Made by a program: the position numbers and the translations under genes. From positions 1-32,769 of the forward strand of contig JAIELD010000072.1 of assembly GCA_019753285.1 (NCBI GenBank): 32,769 bases of DNA, written 5' to 3'. This document shows, one piece after another, positions 16,315 to 23,993 of this stretch. Numbering within the stretch: the first letter of the stretch is position 1; each line of letters starts with the position of its first letter. The stretch is from Beijerinckiaceae bacterium (GTDB taxonomy: Bacteria > Pseudomonadota > Alphaproteobacteria > Rhizobiales > Beijerinckiaceae). The notes under the pieces are model-generated. The model saw only the letters and a program-made list of their open reading frames with translations. It did no database searches and was not told the DNA's origin.

Positions 16315-18540
16315 ATGAGAGTGTCTGGAGCAGCATTGTGGAAAATGGCGCTTCCGGTGGTCCTCATTCTTGCAGGCTGCTCGGTCTGCGTTACCCAGAT
16401 TTCGATCGTCGAAGCGCTGCGCAACCTCGTCTTCGACACGTATCAAAGGCTTTCGCCGCGTGAGCGTGGGGCCGAAAATCCGGTCGCCATCATCGATATC
16501 GACGATGAGTCGCTGCAGAAGATCGGGCAATGGCCATGGCCGCGATCGACCCTTGCCAAGCTCTCGGACCGGCTGGCCCAGGGCGGCGCGGTCGCCGCCG
16601 GATATGACATCCTTTTTTCCGAACCCGACCGCCTTTCGCCGGAACGGCTCGTCGAGCAGCTTCCGCCATCTCCACAACGCACCGAAATTGCCGAGTTGCT
16701 GAGCCTAGCCGGGCTGAAAAACGACGCTTTGTTCGCCAGATCCCTCGCACGGTTGCCGAGCGTGCTCGGCTTCGTGACGACCGCCAAGGCCGGGGGGACG
16801 CCGGACAGGGTCGGCGTGGCATTCGGTGGAGATGATCCGCGTGTCTGGCTGCCGCATTTCATCGGCGCAGTCCTTCCCATCCCGGAGCTGGCGACATCCG
16901 GCGCGGCGATCGGCAGCATCGTGTTCATACCGGACCGCGATCTCATCGTGCGGAAGGTCAATCTGCTGGTCAATGTCGGACCGGATCCCGCGAGCGGGAC
17001 GATCCTGCCATCGCTCGACGCGGCGCTGCTGCGCGACGCACAAGGCGCTTCGACGCTGATCGTCAAATCGTCCAATGCGTCAGGTCAGCAGGCGTTCGGC
17101 GTGCAGTCGGGCGTGACCGACGTGCGGATCGGGGCGCTGTCGATCCCGACCGACCGCACCGGCGCGGTCCGCATCCGCTTCGCCCGGAACGACCCGGGGC
17201 GGCGGACGCCAGCCTGGATGCTGCTGGCGGATGACGAGGCCGAGAAACTGTTCGAACGCAAAACGTTCGAAGGCAAGATCATCCTGATCGGATCGAGCGC
17301 CACCGCGCTTGCCGACGTGCGCTCGACGCCGCTGGAGACGGTCGTTCCCGGCATCGACATCCATGCCGAGCTCATCGAGAACATCCTGGAGGGCGTTCAG
17401 CTTTCAAGACCCGACTACGTCGGCGGGCTGGAGGCAGTGGTGCTGGTCTGCGCCTGTCTGGCTGCCCTGCTGTTTTCGCGCCGGATGAGCCCTGCCTATT
17501 CCGCAGGCGGCGTTCTCGTCCTGGCGGCGGCCTTGTGGGTCGGCAGCTTCTTTCTGTTCCGCGACGCGGCCCTTCTCGTCGACGCGCTGGTGCCGTCATC
17601 GACGATGATCGCTGTTTTCGGCGTTTCAACCGTATCGCAATATCGCCGATCCGTGCGGGAGCGAAAGCAGATTCGCGGCGCGTTTTCGCGCTATGTCGCG
17701 CCCGGCGTCGTGGCAAGTCTCGAGAAAAATCCTGCGCAGCTTCAACTTGGCGGAGAGACGCGCACCGTCTCGATCATGTTCTGCGACGCGCGGAATTTCA
17801 CGCGCCGCTCGGAAACGCTCGATGCGGCCGGCGTCGTGCATTTCCTCAACAGCCTGCATACGCCGCTGACGGCCTGCGTGCTCGACAGCGCCGGCACGAT
17901 CGACAAATACATCGGTGACGGGCTGATGGCCTTCTGGAATGCGCCGCACGACGTTCCCGACCACGCTTCCAAAGCTTGCGCCGCAGCGCTCGCCATGATG
18001 GCGAAGGTGCCGCAGATCGACCGTCAGCTCGCCGAGGAGGCGGCAGCCGAAGGACGTCCGCACATTCCGCTCGGCATTGGCATCGGCATCAACTCCGGCC
18101 CGAGCTTCGTCGGCAATATGGGCTCCGACCAGCGCTTCGATTATTCGGTCGTGGGCGATGCGGTCAACGTCGCGGCGCGCTTCGAGAGCGCCACCAAGGA
18201 ATACGGGGTCGACATCATCGTCTCGGCCGAAACGGCGCGCGAAGCCCCCGATCATCTGTTTGTGAAGCTGGACGGCATCGCGCTCAAGGGCAAGTCCGAG
18301 CCGGTGCAGGCGTTTGCGCTGCACGGGCCGCGCCCCGCAACGCCTGACACCACGTTCGACCGGTTCACCGGGCGCCACGAAGCCGCTCTTGCTGCGCTCA
18401 ACGCCGGCGACGTGGCGGCAAAAGCCTCGATCCTCGCTTTGGCCGACGACCTACACGGTGCCCGCTACCGGAAACTCTACGACCTCTGGCTGGAGCGCTT
18501 CGACATCACCCGCAACGACAAAGACAGGCTTTCGTCATGA
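16315..18540 (+). CDS. CHASE2-domain class III adenylate (nucleotide) cyclase
   Basis: 741-residue membrane sensor that makes a cyclic nucleotide, most likely cAMP. An N-terminal helix (about 11-28) leads to an extracytoplasmic CHASE2 domain (about 33-360; VAIIDIDDESLQKIGQWPWP, later VPGIDIHAELIENIL), three membrane helices (about 370-440), then a cytosolic cyclase domain (about 484-680). Catalytic residues are present: metal-binding Asp491 (FCDARNFT) and Asp535 (KYIGDG), base-recognition Lys531, and transition-state Asn618 and Arg622 (GDAVNVAAR). The second base-recognition position is Ser611, where class IIIb cyclases usually have Thr, so ATP is probable but GTP cannot be excluded. Its stop overlaps the channel start (ATGA), tying synthesis of the messenger to a cyclic-nucleotide-binding channel. 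The CHASE2 ligand is unknown. Confidence 0.93.
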   Translation: MRVSGAALWKMALPVVLILAGCSVCVTQISIVEALRNLVFDTYQRLSPRERGAENPVAIIDIDDESLQKIGQWPWPRSTLAKLSDRLAQGGAVAAGYDILFSEPDRLSPERLVEQLPPSPQRTEIAELLSLAGLKNDALFARSLARLPSVLGFVTTAKAGGTPDRVGVAFGGDDPRVWLPHFIGAVLPIPELATSGAAIGSIVFIPDRDLIVRKVNLLVNVGPDPASGTILPSLDAALLRDAQGASTLIVKSSNASGQQAFGVQSGVTDVRIGALSIPTDRTGAVRIRFARNDPGRRTPAWMLLADDEAEKLFERKTFEGKIILIGSSATALADVRSTPLETVVPGIDIHAELIENILEGVQLSRPDYVGGLEAVVLVCACLAALLFSRRMSPAYSAGGVLVLAAALWVGSFFLFRDAALLVDALVPSSTMIAVFGVSTVSQYRRSVRERKQIRGAFSRYVAPGVVASLEKNPAQLQLGGETRTVSIMFCDARNFTRRSETLDAAGVVHFLNSLHTPLTACVLDSAGTIDKYIGDGLMAFWNAPHDVPDHASKACAAALAMMAKVPQIDRQLAEEAAAEGRPHIPLGIGIGINSGPSFVGNMGSDQRFDYSVVGDAVNVAARFESATKEYGVDIIVSAETAREAPDHLFVKLDGIALKGKSEPVQAFALHGPRPATPDTTFDRFTGRHEAALAALNAGDVAAKASILALADDLHGARYRKLYDLWLERFDITRNDKDRLSS

Positions 18541-19688
18541 GCATGCGTGCACAAATCTCCGACCTGCTCGACGACGGCTCTCTCGCCAGCCGCGGCAATG
18601 CCTGGATCCGCCGGTTCATGGTGATGCTGATCCTGATCGGTATCTGGTGCGTCATCCAGTCGACCGACAAGTCCAATGGCGAGCGTCTCTCCGCCATGCT
18701 TATCGCCGTCGACCGGTTCGTGCTCGCCGTGTTTCTGATCGAATATCTGCTCCGGATATGGACCTGCCCGGAGGACATCCGGCACCGCGAGAAGACGCCT
18801 GCCGCCGCGCGCCGGGCCTATCTCGTCTCGACCTACGGCGTGATCGATCTCATCGCCGTCCTGCCGATCACGCTCCTCGTGGCGCAACCCGAGGGGTCGC
18901 CCTGGGTTGCGGCGATCGAGCTTCTGCGCTGCGCCAAGACCTTGCGCTATTCGACGAGTCTCCAGGCGCTGCTGGAAACTCTCCTGAAAGAACGCGGGGC
19001 CGTGCTGGCTGCTCTCCTCGTCATCGCCGGCACGGCCATAATGGCGGGAGGGATCGTCTACGCATTGGAGTCGCCGGGGCAGCCGGAAGAGTTCGACTCG
19101 ATCCTCTCCTCGGTCTGGTGGGCGATCGAATCAATCGTGGGCTCTTCGACGGACGAACTCTCTCCCGAGACACCGGTCGGCCGGCTGATGGCGGCCCTGC
19201 TGACGATCTTCGGCTTTCTGATGCTCGCCCTGCCGGTCGGCATCGTCGGCGCTTCCTTCGAAAGTTCCTTTCGCCAGAAAGACTTCACGATTTCGGCGAA
19301 GATGGTGTCACGCGTGCCGCTGTTCTCAAACTTCCGGCCGCAGGAGATCGTTTCCATCGCGACGGCCCTCAGATCGAAACGCTATCCGGCGGGCAGCACC
19401 ATCTTGAAAAAGGGCGAGATTGGCGACGAGATGTACTTCATCGTGGACGGAGCGGTCGGTGTCCAGACGCAGAACGGCGTGCTCACCCTGCGAAAAGACG
19501 CCTATTTCGGCGAGCGTGCGCTGATCAAGGTAGAGCCGCGCAACAGCACGATCACCGCGCTGGAAACGACGCGATTGCTGGCGCTCGACAAGGCGACGTT
19601 GAACGATCTCATCGGCCAGCGGCCCGAAATCCATGAGGAATTGCTGAAGACGATCGATGCGCGTGAGGCAAAGCCGGCGGCCGCCTGA
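18537..19688 (+). CDS. Cyclic-nucleotide-binding six-helix channel with atypical selectivity filter
   Basis: 383-residue inner-membrane protein of the voltage-gated-channel superfamily, similar in plan to MlotiK1 and SthK. Helices S1-S4 (about 27-42, 55-75, 99-116, 124-145; S4 has few positive charges), S5 (153-177), pore helix (about 188-200; SILSSVWWAIESIV) and S6 (about 213-241; GFLMLALPVGIVGASF), then a C-terminal cyclic-nucleotide-binding domain (about 260-375). The phosphate-binding cassette FGERALIKVEPRNST (about 324-338) keeps Glu326 and Arg335. The potassium filter TVGYGD is absent: the place between pore helix and SPETPVGRL reads IVGSSTDEL. Ion selectivity is therefore unknown, and it may be non-selective or non-conducting. 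Co-translated with the cyclase by ATGA overlap, which suggests direct gating by its product. Confidence 0.88.
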   Translation: MSMRAQISDLLDDGSLASRGNAWIRRFMVMLILIGIWCVIQSTDKSNGERLSAMLIAVDRFVLAVFLIEYLLRIWTCPEDIRHREKTPAAARRAYLVSTYGVIDLIAVLPITLLVAQPEGSPWVAAIELLRCAKTLRYSTSLQALLETLLKERGAVLAALLVIAGTAIMAGGIVYALESPGQPEEFDSILSSVWWAIESIVGSSTDELSPETPVGRLMAALLTIFGFLMLALPVGIVGASFESSFRQKDFTISAKMVSRVPLFSNFRPQEIVSIATALRSKRYPAGSTILKKGEIGDEMYFIVDGAVGVQTQNGVLTLRKDAYFGERALIKVEPRNSTITALETTRLLALDKATLNDLIGQRPEIHEELLKTIDAREAKPAAA

Positions 19689-19814
19689 TGCGGCGCTTCT
19701 GGCGGCGGCGCGAGGCGTTCGAACCGTCGACCATCCCAAGAGGCGAACCGCTTTTGCAGCACGCATCCGCCTGCTCGCCTCGCTCAGGTCGTGCGATATC
19801 CCCGGCCTTCGCCA

Positions 19815-22283
19815 TCACCGCCTCGCGGCGAAAGTGCCCGCTCCGAGATAAGCGCCGGGGCCGCCACCCAGCCGGATCGTTCCGCCCATTTCACCGATCG
19901 GACTGGCGCTTCCCTGAAAGAACGAACCGTTGAGGACGGCCGATCGCCCGGCCACGTTGGTGCTGGCGATCGTACCGCCGAACTGGGTCACGTTGCTTGG
20001 GTTGATCGTGACATTGCCGGAATAGGCCGTGCTGTCGAGGTTTGGAATGCTCACCGCACCGACTCGCGTGCCGAAATTGACCGTGTTGGTGAAGTTGCTG
20101 GCGGCGACATATTCCGACGCGCCATTCCTGATCGAGGCGATCGCATGGCCCGTGTAGGTTGCGACGCCGGTTGTCGGCACATCGGCAGCGCGCGCGGCGC
20201 GCCCCGCCACCCAGGTCAGCAGGTTGCCCCGGTCAAAGTCGGCGCTCGCCCCTGCCGGATCGTTGAGACGAGCGACATCGATCGACCAAAAGCCCCAGCG
20301 CGTGAAGTCACAATTGCAGAACGTGACCGCCGGGAAGAACGACGCGGCATTCACGGTATCGGACGTGACGAAAAACGCCCCGGTTCTCTGAGTGAAATTC
20401 GCCGTATTGGGCAGGAAGTCTTTGCCGTTGATTTTGGATGTTTCGGTGTTGTTTCCAGCGCTGAACACCGTTTCCGAACGCGCGCCGAAATTCTTCGAGT
20501 CGATATAAGCCCCGCGTGAGCCGTTGAAACCCGCGGCGCTACCAAAGCGCAATTCCGCCGTGTTGAGACTGTCCGCCGTCGAGGGGCTCGCATTGCGGAT
20601 GTTGAACACGGCCGATACCCGCGACGAGTTGTTCAGCAGGGTGATGGAGATATCGCCGGGAGAGTCGGTTGCGTTGACGACCTGGAAGCTCGGGGCTAGC
20701 GAGGTTGCGGTCGAGGCGGTCGACGGCGTGGACCGCGCGGTACGGGCAAGACCACCGACATAGCCTGTCAGATTGTCGTCGGGCCGGTCGGCGCCGAGCC
20801 CCGAGGGCGTCGTTGTCTGCGTCACATTTTGCTGAAAGCCGTAGTTGGAGCCAGCGCCTGTATTCGTGAACGCCGTGGTGGCCGTGCGTTGGTGGAAGTT
20901 GTTCGGGTTGTCGGATGAAAGCGTATTCTGGTCGGTCGTGAACGTCGTCGGTATTCCGTTTGCGTCAACCGGGACGGCGCCGGTCGATGATATGGCGCCC
21001 TGCGCCCGCGTCTGAGACGCGACCGACGACGTGCGAGAGGATGCATTGAAGCCCCCCGTGCTGATGTAGCCGAACACGTCATCATTGGTGATCACACCTG
21101 TGGCCACCGCGAAAGTCGACGTCTGCGAGGCGCCGCTGCCGTTAATCGAGAGGCTCGCCTGCAGCGTGCGCGCCGTCGTATTGGGCGTGCCGTCAGCATT
21201 GGCGCCGCCGACGCGGTAGCCGAGAACTCTTGAGACCTGATAAGTCCCGCTCGCAGCGAACGTGCCGAGAAGATACGGCGCGCGAGAGCCAAGCGCGGGG
21301 TCAACCGTCGTGATCAGCGCAAAGGCGGCGGGTTTCGGCAGCACCACGGGCGGCGTGACTGGCGGCACCGTCGTCGGAGCCACGGTGTCCACCTGCTGTT
21401 TCGTGGCCTGCGCGACGACGGAGGTCGTCTGGTTCGAGTTTGTTGTGTTGGCCGCGACATCGCCGGTGCGCGCCTGACCGTCGGACTGGGTCTGCGTCTG
21501 TGCGCTCCGATAGGTCGGGCTCACCGACGTGTTGACGGTGCCGACACCGGCATTCACGGCCACCTGATCGGTCGGGATGGCCGTCGCCCCGCCCACTTGC
21601 CCCGGTTTGCTGGTCAGCGCCACATTGCTGTTGTCGACCTCCGATTGCTGCACGCGCACGGGAGCTGTCGGGCCGGCTGATGCGCTCGCTTGCCCGCCAG
21701 CGCCCGGCGCGGACGCGACCGTGACGGCGAAGCCGGGCCTGCGGATCGTCTCCACGCCAGCCTGCGAGGCTACCGTCAACGTGCCGAAGTGATTGATGAC
21801 CCGCGTTCCCTGCGTCGCACATGCCGCGCCGGCGCAATGAGAGATCGTCGCCACGCCGCCGCGAATGCCGATGGTGGCGGATGGTGTGCGGATGGTCGTG
21901 CCGCCGGTGTGCGAGGCCTGACCGCCGACGACCCGCAGCACACCCTTGGTGAGGGTCGCGGCCATCTTGCCGGTGTCGGTATCCGGGTTAAATACGAAAT
22001 CATCGATGATGATGGAGCTGTTCGGACCAATGTTGAACGTCGTCTTGTCCACGAACAGCAACTGCACGGTGCCGGAGGCAGAGGTGTCGATCTTCTCGCG
22101 GCGCACCACCTGCGTGCCGAGTTCGATCACGCGGTTCTTGCCGCCGGGCGGCGTTCCGGTCGACACGGTGTTGGCGGCGGCGGCGGTGCCCACCTGCTGC
22201 GCGTGCGTAGCGTCGGGCAGGACCAACTGGAGCGCCAGCAGCAATCCGGCAGCAGCGACGTTCGGGCTTCGGAAGTGCACCAT
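19815..22283 (-). CDS. Secreted FecR-domain protein with TbpB-like C-terminal barrel
   Basis: 822-residue exported protein. Signal peptide about 1-29 (AGLLLALQLVLPDATHAQ). FecR domain about 48-160: VQLLFVDKTTFNIGPNSSII, then TKGVLRVVGG and TTIRTPSATIGIRGGVATIS. The middle (about 200-640) is long, rich in Ser, Thr, Asn, Ala and Gly, and likely beta-rich. Near 655 is FCNCDFTRWGFWS. The C-terminus (about 710-822) has alternating strands ending LNGSFFQ, GEMGGTIRL and YLGAGTFAARR, the pattern of the transferrin-binding-protein-B-like barrel (TbpB_B_D). No lipobox cysteine is present. FecR here is not the sigma-regulator kind: no membrane anchor or ECF sigma gene is nearby. It lies 15 nt after the Slam-like gene and has a GAGGATC Shine-Dalgarno. 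Probable secreted cargo of that neighbour (inference). Confidence 0.85.
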   Translation of the reverse strand: MVHFRSPNVAAAGLLLALQLVLPDATHAQQVGTAAAANTVSTGTPPGGKNRVIELGTQVVRREKIDTSASGTVQLLFVDKTTFNIGPNSSIIIDDFVFNPDTDTGKMAATLTKGVLRVVGGQASHTGGTTIRTPSATIGIRGGVATISHCAGAACATQGTRVINHFGTLTVASQAGVETIRRPGFAVTVASAPGAGGQASASAGPTAPVRVQQSEVDNSNVALTSKPGQVGGATAIPTDQVAVNAGVGTVNTSVSPTYRSAQTQTQSDGQARTGDVAANTTNSNQTTSVVAQATKQQVDTVAPTTVPPVTPPVVLPKPAAFALITTVDPALGSRAPYLLGTFAASGTYQVSRVLGYRVGGANADGTPNTTARTLQASLSINGSGASQTSTFAVATGVITNDDVFGYISTGGFNASSRTSSVASQTRAQGAISSTGAVPVDANGIPTTFTTDQNTLSSDNPNNFHQRTATTAFTNTGAGSNYGFQQNVTQTTTPSGLGADRPDDNLTGYVGGLARTARSTPSTASTATSLAPSFQVVNATDSPGDISITLLNNSSRVSAVFNIRNASPSTADSLNTAELRFGSAAGFNGSRGAYIDSKNFGARSETVFSAGNNTETSKINGKDFLPNTANFTQRTGAFFVTSDTVNAASFFPAVTFCNCDFTRWGFWSIDVARLNDPAGASADFDRGNLLTWVAGRAARAADVPTTGVATYTGHAIASIRNGASEYVAASNFTNTVNFGTRVGAVSIPNLDSTAYSGNVTINPSNVTQFGGTIASTNVAGRSAVLNGSFFQGSASPIGEMGGTIRLGGGPGAYLGAGTFAARR

Positions 22284-22298
22284 GATCGAAGATCCTCG

Positions 22299-23660
22299 TC
22301 AAAAGCGGACGTTGGGGCCGCCGGACACCAGAAAATTGCTGGTTCTGTAGTTTTTGATGTTCGAATAGATGCGGCCATACTGAACTTGCACACCGAAGCC
22401 GACCGCTTCGTAGAGTTGCATGTCGAGAGCGCCGCCGAAGCGATATTCGGTGTCCGACCGCGTCACGGTAGGCTCGATCAGGGCGTTGGGGCGCGCATAA
22501 TCCGTCAGCGAGAACCCGGCGAACGGCGCGATCGTCAGCTTGCGTCCCTTCTGGATCGCGAAACCTTGGACCTCATAGGGAAGAGAAAAATCGAAGGCGA
22601 CCTGCTGGTAGGAGTAGTAGGCCTGCTTCGCCGTGCTATCGACCGCCGAGACGCGGGCCTGCCAGCGCAAATTGTCGATCATGACAGTCGGACCGGCGGC
22701 GGACACGTAGCCGATGATCTGTTGGCCGAGCTGCTCGCGCGCCGTGGGATAATCCGGCGTGTTGCTGTATTCGCGTTTCCTGAACTCGATCCCGGGCGCG
22801 ATTTCGAGGTAGGGCGTGGTCCAGGCCAGTGAAACGCCGCCGCCGCCCGACAGCGCATATTGCCGGTCACCGAGCCCGACCTCGTTGCCGAGCACGTAGG
22901 GCCGGATGGACAGGCCGGCATTTTCGCCGATCGCGAGCCGAGGGCCGGCATCGATCTCGACAAAGCCGAGATTGAGCGCCGACAGCTTGAACTGGCGCGC
23001 ATAGTAGGTCGAAACATTGGTCTCGAACGTATCGCCGCGCTGATTTTCGAAATCATAGACATGGCGGAACGAGCTCAAGGCAAACCAGTTCGTGTCCGAA
23101 CGACGGACAAAGCGGCTGTCCAGCACCGCATCCTGCCCAAGCGCCCTGATGAACGCATTGCCGGGGCCGGCATTGGCGTTGGTCTGGAAGCGGAAGCCGG
23201 TTTGCGCGTAGAAGGAAAACTGGTTGGGGCTGACCCGTCTCTCCGTCTCGCGGACGAAGACCGCAACACGCTCCCGGACCTCGGGGGGCACGTTGGGGCC
23301 GGTGACGGCCGCGTTGAAGTAGCTTTTTGCCTGCTCGTAGGAGCCGAGACGGAAGTAGAGCAGGCCGAGCTCGAGCTTCACACGCGGGAGATCCTGGTTG
23401 TAGAAAAGCATCCGCTCGAGCGCGCCGATCGCCGCCTCGAAGTCGCCGAGCTTGGTGGCGACCTCTGAATATTTGAAGGCGATGTCGAGATTGTTGGGCT
23501 GGATGAGCGTTTGCTTGAACAACGCCCGCTCCTGGCTTTTCAGCTCCTCTTTCGAGGGCTCGGCCTGAGCGGTGACAGACGTAGAGACGAGCACGCCTGC
23601 AGCAAACGCCGCCGAAATCAGACACCGGGCGCGCGCCGACCCACAACGGAACAGTCTCAT
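22299..23660 (-). CDS. TPR plus outer-membrane beta-barrel protein, Slam-like (DUF560-type)
   Basis: 453-residue outer-membrane protein. Signal peptide about 1-33 (ISAAFAAGVLVSTSVTAQA). Two TPR-like helical repeats about 55-125 (DFEAAIGALERMLFYNQDLP; LELGLLYFRLGSYEQAKSYF). From about 145 to the end it is an amphipathic beta-barrel, beginning FSFYAQTGFRFQTNANAGP and ending in ...GPNVRF with the C-terminal Phe typical of BAM substrates. TPR plus barrel is the layout of Slam proteins (surface lipoprotein assembly modulators, type XI secretion). The next gene ends in a TbpB-like barrel, the domain Slam recognises. The start at 23660 fits the signal peptide; in-frame ATGs at 23708 and 23783 would add residues before it. 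Function as a secretion pore is inferred. Confidence 0.82.
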   Translation of the reverse strand: MRLFRCGSARARCLISAAFAAGVLVSTSVTAQAEPSKEELKSQERALFKQTLIQPNNLDIAFKYSEVATKLGDFEAAIGALERMLFYNQDLPRVKLELGLLYFRLGSYEQAKSYFNAAVTGPNVPPEVRERVAVFVRETERRVSPNQFSFYAQTGFRFQTNANAGPGNAFIRALGQDAVLDSRFVRRSDTNWFALSSFRHVYDFENQRGDTFETNVSTYYARQFKLSALNLGFVEIDAGPRLAIGENAGLSIRPYVLGNEVGLGDRQYALSGGGGVSLAWTTPYLEIAPGIEFRKREYSNTPDYPTAREQLGQQIIGYVSAAGPTVMIDNLRWQARVSAVDSTAKQAYYSYQQVAFDFSLPYEVQGFAIQKGRKLTIAPFAGFSLTDYARPNALIEPTVTRSDTEYRFGGALDMQLYEAVGFGVQVQYGRIYSNIKNYRTSNFLVSGGPNVRF

Positions 23661-23782
23661 CGCCGAAAAACAAACGTTCCTGCCGGCTACTCCTTGAAAC
23701 ACACCCATCTGACGCCACCGACAGTCCAAAAACCAGTAAAACTGGTCAAATACTTGTGCAAACCCATGCAAAACTAATTCCA

Positions 23783-23810
23783 TGCGGCATTAAAACGAGT
23801 CAATGCCGCA
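23783..23810. repeat. Perfect 9-bp inverted repeat, candidate operator
   Basis: TGCGGCATT (23783-23791) and AATGCCGCA (23802-23810), separated by 10 nt. It lies directly beside the CtrA-type box. As an RNA hairpin it lacks a clean T-tract in either direction (on the plus strand ATCTTAATTTT follows), so an operator is more likely than a terminator, although a weak plus-strand terminator cannot be ruled out. Confidence 0.5.
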
Positions 23811-23811
23811 A

Positions 23812-23833
23812 TCTTAATTTTGTCTTAATTTTG
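23812..23833 (+). promoter_or_regulatory. CtrA-type box, TTAA-N7-TTAA within an 11-bp tandem repeat
   Basis: The 11-mer TCTTAATTTTG occurs twice in tandem (23812-23822 and 23823-23833). This puts TTAA at 23814-23817 and 23825-23828 with exactly seven bases between, the consensus full site of the alphaproteobacterial cell-cycle regulator CtrA. The 11-bp period also fits OmpR/PhoB-family dimers in general. Binding is inferred from the pattern only. Confidence 0.5.
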
Positions 23834-23863
23834 CCTCGTGTTGGATCGTTGCAACGGACAGAC

Positions 23864-23885
23864 GTAAATAAAACCAGATATTTAC
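23864..23885. repeat. 7-bp inverted repeat in the divergent promoter
   Basis: GTAAATA (23864-23870) and TATTTAC (23879-23885) with an 8-nt AT-rich spacer. It is a second candidate regulator site or the edge of a promoter; no known consensus is recognised. Confidence 0.3.
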
Positions 23886-23993
23886 CAAGCTCCTGAAGTG
23901 ATTATGCCTTGATTGACCCGCGCAACTGAGGCAAAAAACGGATAGTTTCCTTTGACAGTTCTCTGATCGCACGGAGTTGGCGCCGACCTTTTC

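Larger units (their letters stand above)
23661..23993. promoter_or_regulatory. AT-rich divergent promoter region
   Basis: 333 bp without a gene, between the divergent Slam-like and ABC-like genes and clearly richer in A+T than its surroundings. It contains a CtrA-type box, a 9-bp-arm inverted repeat and a 7-bp-arm inverted repeat, each listed separately, plus a TTGACA hexamer at 23952-23957 ahead of the ABC-like gene with no good -10. The start codon of the ABC-like gene has no near Shine-Dalgarno (GGAG at 23973-23976 is 17 nt away). Confidence 0.6.

Noticed and set aside
19688..19933. Small plus-strand frame after the channel gene
   Set aside because: No ribosome-binding site or recognisable domain, Arg/Ser/Pro-rich, and overlaps the end of the FecR gene.
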